From assembly GCA_949987565.1 (NCBI GenBank), contig OX465102.1, positions 10,422,212 to 10,486,211 on the forward strand: DNA of 64,000 nucleotides, read 5' to 3'. The DNA is from Luidia sarsii (Eukaryota > Echinodermata > Asteroidea > Paxillosida > Luidiidae). The notes beneath the pieces are model-generated. The model made no database searches. It was not told the DNA's origin and worked only from the letters and a program-made list of their open reading frames with translations. Position 1 is the stretch's first letter; the number at the start of each line of letters is the position of its first letter. This document shows, one piece after another, positions 61,901-64,000 of this stretch. The position numbers and the translations under genes are program-made.

Positions 61901-62124
61901 CGCCGCCCTCGGGCTTCTCGCCGCCGGCCCCCGACCGGCTCCGGAGCGTGCTGGTCTACAGCGACTTCTCCATCGACCAGGACGAGCCCGAGTACGACGA
62001 CTTCATCCCCAACCTGCCCGGCACCTTCTTCGAGAACCAGGCCCCGCTGCCCACCGGCTTCAGTCCCGCCCGCAAGAAGAACCTCCCTCTGAAAAAGTCA
62101 CCCCACTCCGCCTCGGCTGTCTGA
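24472..62124 (+). CDS. THSD1: THSD1-like transmembrane receptor, whole spliced gene (5 coding exons, 1316 aa)
   Basis: The CDS joins 24472-24529, 30378-31400, 49297-49485, 50256-50729 and 59918-62124. All junctions are GT..AG, all introns are phase 1, and the joined 3951 bases read through to TGA at 62122. Predicted layout: signal peptide (about 1-25), three Ig-like modules (about 30-355), TSP1 repeat (about 368-421), CUB-like domain (about 438-580), membrane helix (616-638) and cytoplasmic tail (639-1316). From memory, human THSD1 is about 850 aa with a similar-sized N-terminal region, one TSP1 repeat encoded by its own exon, one TM helix and a long tail, and acts in endothelial adhesion. 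The same order and exon plan support orthology. The CUB-like exon and the longer tail are differences. An extra small exon in intron 4 or an unspliced variant cannot be excluded. Another TSP1/CUB receptor family is the main alternative. Confidence 0.78.
24601..24780 (-). mobile_element. SINE-1 copy with tRNA-like head
   Basis: The - strand reads CAGTGGTCAAGTGGTTAAGA (A-box region) and GTGGGTTCAAATCCCGCC (B box). The tail reads GGGCAAAGCACTGGAC. Its last 20 bases by the gene junction (TCGAGGTCGTG.GGCGGATT) match 34520-34540, marking the true element end. Confidence 0.85.
27195..27480 (+). repeat. R7 dispersed repeat copy
   Basis: Shares CTGTGGACACGAAATTCAAT, GAGCGATCG, TTTCCTCTTTTCTCGAAAAA and TTGGGCACTTTGCAA with 12640-13180. 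Confidence 0.7.
28083..28338 (+). mobile_element. R1 MITE, complete copy
   Basis: It starts ATATGTGACCCGGCACAACG and ends TGCTGTGCCAGGTAACATAT, imperfect inverted termini. It matches 17671-17925 in inverse orientation along its whole length. Confidence 0.85.
28347..28452 (-). mobile_element. SINE-1 body fragment
   Basis: ATGTTTGCGTCGAGGAGAAT and CAGTGCTTTGCCCAATGCCT match 34326-34430 and 24630-24665. The tRNA-like head is missing, as in a truncated insertion. It lies 8 bases from the R1 end. Confidence 0.75.
28467..28602 (+). mobile_element. R4 MITE, complete (136 bp)
   Basis: The termini AAGTGAATGGATTTGCGGTG and, inverted, AAGTGGATGAACTTTGCAGC match. The inner arms CATCTCTTT / AAAGAGATG pair as well. 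Confidence 0.82.
28745..29770 (+). repeat. Minisatellite of GTAGATGGGTACCTGT units
   Basis: About 1 kb of GTAGATGGGTACCTGTGTAG words and variants (GTATCCGT, GTTGGGTACC), very regular from 29305 to 29755. The left part (28745-29300) carries a longer higher-order unit including a TGACAGGTATCCATCTACAC block and a 98-bp near-duplicate (28940-29037, 29055-29151). Overlapping Thr/His/Tyr-rich minus-strand frames are artefacts of the array. Confidence 0.95.
29775..29850 (+). repeat. Two-copy repeat of CATCTACCAGTGCATTGGGG
   Basis: A unit of about 45 bp, including GGATCAGCTGAATGA, occurs twice directly after the minisatellite. Confidence 0.9.
30378..31400 (+). CDS. THSD1: THSD1-like exon 2: three tandem Ig-like modules
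   Basis: Acceptor TTCTGGCACAG|TC at 30377/30378 and donor GATTG|GTAAGAC at 31400/31401 define a 1023-bp phase 1-1 exon for residues 20-361. Three copies of one beta-sandwich-like module are visible. Each centres on a Cys followed by an acidic/hydrophobic run and an A-G-x-Y/F corner: FECSYLDHAGDF (Cys93), FDCATLDMAGTY (Cys217) and FDCHHFSRDYAGY (Cys322). Modules 1 and 2 end with PVLPVSW and PVRVSW. Approximate bounds are 30-125, 126-250 and 251-355. N-x-S/T sites occur at NVS and NGT. The acceptor side reads open upstream to a stop at 30344, so the exon start rests on the splice site and signal-peptide continuity. The ligand is unknown. Codons end almost always in G or C. Confidence 0.85.
31513..31607 (+). 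repeat. R9 dispersed repeat copy
   Basis: CACTCGCAACGGTATTGCGC, AGCACC and GGATTTAGATTTCTAT.TCG are shared with 36150-36247 in the same orientation, at high identity. Confidence 0.85.
31836..31990 (+). mobile_element. R3 element, two terminal motifs around an AT-rich core
   Basis: TTGACGTTTCGATCCTAGC.GGACC occurs twice as a direct repeat about 100 bp apart. Between them lies TTGCAAACTGCTTACTGACT, the inverted R3 AT-rich end. Confidence 0.85.
32820..33270. repeat. GA-rich polypurine tract
   Basis: Nearly pure purine on the + strand (GAGAGG, GGGAGA words), the opposite strand bias from most other tracts here. A shorter GA tract follows at 33549-33612. Confidence 0.95.
33730..34318. repeat. 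CTGTCTC-type diverged pyrimidine repeat
   Basis: Imperfect CTCTGTC/CTCTGCC words over about 590 bases, older and more mutated than the other tracts. Confidence 0.8.
34326..34540 (-). mobile_element. SINE-1 copy, best preserved
   Basis: The - strand has CTCGGTTGTCGACTGGTTAA (A-box region) and GCGGGTTCGAACCCCGCC (perfect B-box stem). Then come a body with GGCAAAGCATATTATGAGAA and a tail ending near TTGACGCAAACATGCATG. About 215 bp, it defines the family consensus in this window. Confidence 0.88.
35828..36118 (+). repeat. R10 dispersed repeat copy
   Basis: Same family as 22306-22530. An R9 copy follows about 30 bp downstream. Confidence 0.75.
36150..36247 (+). repeat. R9 dispersed repeat copy
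   Basis: Same family as 31513-31607. It ends CTTGATCAAGGCTAGA against CTTCATCAAGGCTATA. Confidence 0.85.
36390..36450 (+). mobile_element. tRNA-like fragment
   Basis: GACGGTTCAAGTCCCGTGTC resembles a tRNA T-arm with a B box. There is no matching acceptor stem, so it is a SINE remnant rather than a tRNA gene. Confidence 0.4.
36662..36712 (+). mobile_element. R11 terminus fragment
   Basis: ACAATACGGGCGATTCACTA..GTGCGCCCTCAA is the terminal sequence of the complete element at 36851-37022. Confidence 0.7.
36851..37022. mobile_element. R11 MITE with about 60-bp terminal inverted repeats
   Basis: The left arm CGGACGATTCAGAAGAGTGC..CCTCA and right arm ..GAGGGCGCACTCTTGTGATT pair almost throughout, continuing through GGCCAACCACAATGCG / CGCATTGTGATTGGCC. 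The loop is about 50 bp with a G run. Confidence 0.88.
37397..37544 (+). mobile_element. R4 MITE, complete (148 bp)
   Basis: Bounded by AAGTAAAATGTTTTCGGTGA and GTGTCACCGCAAACCTTCCA..CTT. Internal arms GTGGCTCTGAGAG and ATTCAGAGCTACGC pair as in the other R4 copies. Confidence 0.83.
37735..38775 (+). repeat. Tandemly repeated composite unit: flank, CT tract, flank
   Basis: A composite unit recurs. CTTGACAT.GGAATG.CGTA leads into a long CT tract, then TAAATTATCGCC, CAGTTTCACACCTGTG and ATCTCTGGCATACCGA. Left flanks lie at about 37747 and 38112 and right flanks at about 38015 and 38688, so the unit is duplicated with tracts of unequal length. Confidence 0.85.
39713..40022. repeat. CT-rich polypyrimidine tract
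   Basis: CTCTCCCTC-type repeats. The overlapping frames are low-complexity. Confidence 0.95.
40505..40945 (+). mobile_element. R3 and SINE-2 fragments, interleaved
   Basis: R3 motif inverted at 40510-40535 (GGGATCGAAACGTCAGGAC). SINE-2 body and B box at 40765-40852 (ATCCCTGGAGATA, CTCGGGTTCAAGTCCCGGTC). R3 motif again at 40890-40935 (AACGTTTCGATCCTAGCAGG). Confidence 0.75.
41500..42480 (+). repeat. Hexanucleotide array CTGCCT/CTGTCT with higher-order units
   Basis: About 1 kb of CTCTGC/CTCTGT steps. A marker word GCATGTACATCTGCC recurs near 41558, 41599, 41737, 41856, 41926 (variant) and 41990, so longer units carrying the marker have been copied within the array. The large Ser/Ala, Leu/Pro and Cys/Leu frames are translations of the array. 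Confidence 0.95.
43190..43221 (+). promoter_or_regulatory. Isolated TATA-initiator-like pair
   Basis: TATATATA at 43190-43197 lies 30 bases before the A of CTCAGG at 43218-43222, the classic spacing, in GC-rich surroundings. Three short overlapping frames follow from 43249, none with a recognised domain. It may be a chance match or a relic of a decayed mobile element. Confidence 0.2.
43690..43790 (-). mobile_element. R4 interior fragment
   Basis: GTACACGCTACCCGAAACGT..GAGTTACCGGCTC is the reverse complement of the R4 interior at 16935-16985. A lone R4 terminus CATGGTGTCACCGCAAACGT lies at 44128-44150. Confidence 0.65.
45673..45790 (+). mobile_element. R3 element, hairpin form
   Basis: AAATTTAGTGGGCC at 45673 pairs with GGCCCACTAAATTT at about 45719-45733, enclosing CTGACGTATCGATCCTAGCA. 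The usual AT-rich end TAGTCAGTAAGCAGTTTGCA follows. An R4 terminus (GGTGTCACCGCAAACCTA) is nearby at 45875-45895. Confidence 0.85.
46278..46395 (+). repeat. TAGGGG hexanucleotide array
   Basis: About twenty GGGGTA/GGGGCA units with one TTAGGGG. The + strand is G-rich with regular G runs, able in principle to form G-quadruplexes. It resembles but does not equal the TTAGGG telomere repeat. Confidence 0.9.
47368..48138. repeat. CT tract with nested tandem duplications
   Basis: It begins with four or five copies of a roughly 55-bp unit (CTCCTCTGCC.CACTCTC, CTCTCCCAACCCTCTC) at 47375-47590. A unit of about 145 bp (CACCTCTTTCTTATACTCTC, CCTATACCCCTCTACCTCCC) then occurs twice at about 47637 and 47768. 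Confidence 0.92.
48757..49262 (+). repeat. GATT/GATC/GCTT tetranucleotide array abutting exon 3
   Basis: GATCGATC words (48747-48890) grade into GATTGATT and GCTTGCTT runs (49028-49262). The array ends about 34 bases before the exon 3 start, leaving only a short pyrimidine tract for the acceptor. Confidence 0.93.
49297..49485 (+). CDS. THSD1: THSD1-like exon 3: thrombospondin type-1 repeat
   Basis: Acceptor CCTCTTTGCAG|GA and donor CCGAG|GTAAGAG bound a 189-bp phase 1-1 exon (residues 361-424) encoding one complete TSP1 repeat. The repeat begins AWSDWSDWGSC: W368, W371 and W374 form the tryptophan ladder with WxxW C-mannosylation sites. CTVTCG (377-382) is the CxxTC O-fucosylation motif. The six cysteines of the fold are present (GSC, VTC, RLC, ALC, QAC, GGC). 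One exon equals one domain with matching phases, so it can be skipped without a frameshift. A human THSD1 isoform lacking this domain is known (from memory). Confidence 0.92.
49486..50255 (+). other. Intron 3 (770 bp), mostly mobile-element sequence
   Basis: It holds an R8 fragment close to the donor (49503-49575; TCTTGCCCTGTACTTTAAAA) and a nearly full R6 MITE (49811-50171). Little unique sequence remains besides the splice signals. Confidence 0.85.
49811..50171 (+). mobile_element. R6 MITE, near-complete copy
   Basis: It aligns with 19280-19655 along its length and ends TGTTGTGTAGGGGCTTTAAA. The left terminus is mutated (GGGATAATACAACATTAGTC). Confidence 0.85.
50256..50729 (+). CDS. THSD1: THSD1-like exon 4: diverged CUB-like domain
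   Basis: Acceptor CGTTTCTGCAG|AT and donor GTCTG|GTAAGGG bound a 474-bp phase 1-1 exon (residues 424-582). CUB hallmarks in order are a Cys-rich start with GGVIASSP, an acidic Gly/Ser linker (SDSSEEFGGGGG), RLLTWLVVVAERRRVRLEF, the EEWLRVRDGG strand-turn, AYHTGSRLP, the strand STGSRLLIEYRVYG, and the closing RGFAARFSS. The four cysteines are all near the start (438, 440, 442, 459), so the second CUB disulfide is missing. CUB domains bind proteins or glycans, often through Ca2+. Whether this one binds Ca2+ is unclear. The domain sits between TSP1 and the membrane, where human THSD1 has none as far as I recall. Confidence 0.8.
50943..51170 (+). repeat. 11-bp minisatellite, ACCATGTCGGC / ACCGTGTCGGC
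   Basis: About twenty 11-bp units with an A/G alternation at one site. The variants are grouped (GTG units at the edges, ATG units in the centre), suggesting block duplication. Confidence 0.95.
52668..52735 (+). mobile_element. R3 element, hairpin form
   Basis: GGGCCTGACGTTTCGATCCC..AGCAGGACC faces an inverted, mutated GGTCCAGTTAGGATGGAAAC. Confidence 0.8.
53191..53412 (+). mobile_element. SINE-2 copy, longest
   Basis: Body (TATCCCTGGAGATATACGGC, GACCTATTAGGGAAGGCCAC) followed by a whole tRNA-like segment: GGATAGCTCA, TAGAGCGCTGGAACTC, AAAACCAGAGGTCTCGGG. The B box is broken by an insertion (ATAATTATT). It ends with the tail TCAAAGTTTTCCTTGCAACA. Confidence 0.8.
54650..54712 (-). mobile_element. 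SINE-1 body fragment
   Basis: TTCAATGAGGGTTTGCCCGA matches the SINE-1 body at 34357. No tRNA head. Confidence 0.55.
54718..55130 (+). repeat. Purine-rich tandem repeat, unit about 68 bp
   Basis: Five to six units containing AGGAGGAAAGCTGGTAGACA, GACTAGTGTGAGATCAAAGG and GAGCAGGGAGTAGGGAAGGG, with length variation between units. Confidence 0.9.
55896..56306. mobile_element. TIR element packed with GGATCAGATCC palindromes (411 bp)
   Basis: The outer arms CGCTGCGTTTACACTTGATC and GATCAAGTGTAAACGCAGCG are exact inverted repeats. The interior repeats GGATCAGATCC, GATCCTGATC and GTGTAAAC many times in both directions, giving many alternative hairpins. A unique spacer lies at about 56085-56200. 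No coding capacity. Confidence 0.92.
56483..56585 (-). mobile_element. R3 element, diverged copy
   Basis: ATGTTGCAAACTGCTTACTG then GGAGGGCCTGACACCCGGAC and CTTTCTCAAAGGCAGA, in the same arrangement as the R3 core at 31836-31990. Confidence 0.7.
56985..57315 (+). repeat. GAT/GGT trinucleotide array
   Basis: Long run of GATGATGGTGAT words. The Met/Val-only + frame and Ile/Thr - frame are artefacts. Confidence 0.95.
57390..57890 (+). repeat. GGA-rich purine array
   Basis: GAGGAGGAGG and GGGAGG words with a direct repeat of about 75 bp (GTTGTGCAGTATGATGAGGA / GTTGTGCAGGATGATGAGGA, 57718 and 57791; TTTAATGGGATGGGAGGGTG in both). Confidence 0.9.
58642..59236. mobile_element. piggyBac-like MITE (TTAA-flanked, about 595 bp)
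   Basis: The left end TTAG-CCCTCAAAGAGC and right end GCTCTTTGAGGG-TTAA are inverted repeats starting CCCT next to TTAA, the signature of piggyBac insertions. The left TTAA has one change. The AT-rich interior has no transposase. A partial inverted match (GCTCTTTGAGG) lies just outside at 58521-58532. Confidence 0.65.
59381..59595 (+). mobile_element. R8 MITE, complete (215 bp)
   Basis: The TIRs CCAAAACCCGGCTTAGG and, inverted, CCTAAGCCGGGTTTTGG are perfect over 17 bases, and the pairing extends inward with changes. Related copies lie at 625-862 and 49503-49575. Confidence 0.87.
59918..62124 (+). CDS. THSD1: THSD1-like exon 5: stalk, membrane helix, cytoplasmic tail, stop
   Basis: Acceptor CTCCACGTACAG|AT at 59917/59918 opens the last coding exon (residues 582-1316, TGA at 62122-62124). 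A Ser/Thr/Ala stalk with an NNT glycosylation site leads to the helix TVMLVGIFLCGGVILVSVLA, then a CRPRKR stop-transfer cluster. The tail is long, basic and Pro/Ser-rich, with no enzyme domain. It contains six SDHARH repeats (846-881), a run of seven prolines (1006-1012) that could bind SH3 or EVH1 domains, two basic clusters (SKRKK at 1116, RKARR shortly after), a short glutamine run near 1176, an acidic tyrosine patch (EPEYDDF) and a final SAV, which fits a class I PDZ ligand. Adaptor binding is inferred from these short motifs only. Confidence 0.88.
60019..60087 (+). other. THSD1: Single transmembrane helix, residues 616-638
   Basis: Twenty-three mainly aliphatic residues run from TVMLV to LATLL. 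They are preceded by a polar glycosylatable stalk and followed by TGCRPRKR. The positive-inside rule places the exon 5 tail in the cytoplasm. The Cys just after the helix is a possible palmitoylation site. Confidence 0.9.
60709..60816 (+). repeat. In-frame 18-bp coding minisatellite, six units (SDHARH)
   Basis: Six back-to-back 18-bp units encode Ser-Asp-His-Ala-Arg-His six times (residues 846-881). A shortened SDH-RSDH remnant follows at 60817-60837. The units are identical at the DNA level except for GCA in place of GCC in unit 3, which points to recent slippage or unequal exchange. The period is a multiple of three, so copy-number change keeps the frame. Confidence 0.95.
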
Positions 62125-63104
62125 TGTTTGTTCTTGATTTAGCTTCATGTCTTTTATTTGTTTAAATACCATTAGTAATAATTCTACCCAGGCACGAGGC
62201 TGGGTAACATTCATTCGACATTTTGAAGTCCAATCATTGGATTATGTCGGTTCAAATTCATCTCGACATGAAAATCAGACCAAGTTTTGGACCATCGACT
62301 TCAACCGGTCATCTATTTTGTCCAACGTTTGTACCGTGTATGCATACAGTAGTAGAGTCTAGAGACGCTGTACGGTTAGATTATATAATTATGGACATAG
62401 CTGTATATAATTGTAAACAGAGACAAAAAGGTAGACTGCTTTCCGTGTGACGTCCGATAGTGTAGTATGTTTTAAGGCGGTTCGGTGTTCCAATCCCCAC
62501 GGTGCTTTGTGCGGATGTGCCTATCTGCTATGTGACCAAGAAACGCCCCCAAACCACCAATGCCTATATTTTACATTTCCGTTGTATTTCCCCAAAGATA
62601 TATGTCATCAAGGTCATTCGTACTGCGTTCTAGAACGCACTTGAGCAATAGGTAAATGGCGGCCCCATTCAAACATCCACAAACCTAAACGGACTCTTCA
62701 TCGTCACGCCCTACCGCCGCTCTGTAACCATTGGCCACAATCGTTCGCTGAAATAATTAAACGTTTTCCTGTCGAAAGTGTGTAATTATGAACAAAGTCA
62801 AATTTTTATGCTGAGCATGAGCTGTACATATTTATTGAATGTATTATCTCCAAAGAATTTTTGTAGAGCAAACAAAATGTAGTATTATTTATGTGTAGAA
62901 CGCAGCGGCTTGGAAATTCTATGTCAGCGTATATGACGTATATGTATAACGTGATTTGATTCACTTTTTTTTAAGGGCCTGAGACTTTTTAGGGGACTGA
63001 GACGATAAACTTATGCCAAGACTCGTCAGTCTCTAAAACCCTGTTTTTTTATCGCTATTTATTAGCTTTTGGTGGTGAAGAATACTGGTCATTTTTTAAA
63101 TAAA
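62125..63104 (+). other. Probable 3' UTR with candidate polyA signal
   Basis: After the stop, base composition drops to AT-rich. The first canonical AATAAA on the + strand that I see is at 63099-63104. A TA-rich weak variant (AATTAAA) lies near 62755. The mature 3' end could be at either, so the UTR would be roughly 0.65 to 1.0 kb. No reading frame here looks coding. Confidence 0.4.
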
Positions 63105-64000
63105 ATTCTCGCCGTGTCTCCAGACGATTTTTGTTCGTTTATGATAATTGCGGTGCGTCACACACGTGACTGAAAGATAAGGGCGCTCTCTTTAGTCCGT
63201 ATCGTTTTTGTATCAGTGATATTTTGATAGCCACTTCAGGCATTTTTTTCGTGGTTGAATTATACAAGGGTTCCTCGATAAATGAAAGAAATGTCCTTAT
63301 GAGGGTCCCGTAACCATTCGCACAGATCCGGTTCTCGAGTAGGAATCCGCTCTGTGGTTCCCACTTCGTTCAACCAGGCGTTCTATGGTATAAGAGACCA
63401 GCGATAATCAAATCGGCTTCTGTGTGGAAAAAAAAAACAGCCCCCAAAAGAAAACCCTTACGATCTTCCCTCGACCGATCATGCGACCCCGAAGCAACAC
63501 TTCATCTACCTGTATGTAAGCGGTGCCTTTCCCGACCATTGTGAACTTTGATATGCCCCACCCATCGTTTGTCACGATGAACTTTTCCATACCATAAGCT
63601 TATTCGGTTTTGAAAAACTCAAATTGGACAGCACATTGTTGGTCCGTTATAATGTATACCTAATTTTATATTCCTCTCTGTGGCTTATGGTACTGACTTA
63701 TGATGAACCTGAGTTGCCAGTGTTTGGTTTATGCAAAGGATGGTTTGAATACACGTATAATCGGATGATGACTGCCATGATGGTTTGTGCTCGTAGTGCC
63801 CCGGCTTACTGTATAAAGCACAACCATACATAACCTACAGGCGGACGAAAGCGGGCGCTAGAGCGTACATGTGCATGGAAAACCATGGATGAAAATTGTA
63901 TGCGCCCCGCCGTTGCGTAGCGGCATAAACCACGGACACATGAATATAAGCGCGCGTCCCACCTAAGTATACGAACAGACGTTAGTCTGGTTCCCGTGGC
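63105..64000. other. 3' flank, nothing recognised
   Basis: This is AT-rich unique-looking sequence with short chance reading frames only. I see no tandem repeat, tRNA-like box or inverted-repeat element. Confidence 0.5.

Overview
This window looks like metazoan nuclear DNA. It is intron-rich, dense in microsatellites and short non-autonomous repeats, and shows no bacterial gene layout. Lineage is uncertain. A deuterostome invertebrate is my best guess and an echinoderm is plausible, because the one gene is a THSD1 relative and AGGCCTA-type words are frequent. That lineage call is inference.

One protein-coding gene is supported, on the + strand from 24472 to 62124. Five coding exons (24472-24529, 30378-31400, 49297-49485, 50256-50729, 59918-62124) join with consensus splice sites. 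Every coding intron is phase 1, giving a 1316-residue type I membrane protein. In order it has a signal peptide interrupted by intron 1, three related Ig-like modules in a single exon, one thrombospondin type-1 repeat, a diverged CUB-like domain, one membrane segment, and a cytoplasmic tail of about 680 residues rich in Pro, Ser and basic residues. That tail contains six perfect copies of a six-residue repeat. Apart from the CUB exon, this is the plan of THSD1 (transmembrane thrombospondin type-1 domain protein). The exons are strikingly GC-rich at third positions, in contrast to the introns and flanks.

The 24 kb upstream hold no exon I can support. They contain long pyrimidine tracts (3.9-4.8, 7.0-7.5, 9.0-9.5 and 20.6-21.2 kb), tRNA-derived SINE copies, MITE-like inverted-repeat elements and diverged tandem repeats. 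Intron 1 carries a cluster of three mobile elements beside a roughly 1-kb minisatellite. Intron 2 (17.9 kb) holds large CT, GA and CTGCCT arrays and many MITE and SINE copies. Intron 3 (770 bp) is more than half mobile-element sequence. Intron 4 holds an 11-bp minisatellite, a roughly 68-bp tandem repeat, a GATC-rich inverted-repeat element, GAT/GGA arrays and a TTAA-flanked piggyBac-like MITE. The last 1.9 kb are probably 3' UTR and flank.

At least nine dispersed repeat families can be defined from within-window copies alone. I use local labels for them: R1, R3, R4, R6-R10, SINE-1 and SINE-2. Three further single-copy inverted-repeat elements are also described. The most interesting single observation is the extra CUB-like cassette in a THSD1-like receptor, followed by the triplicated Ig-like module and the histidine-rich coding minisatellite.
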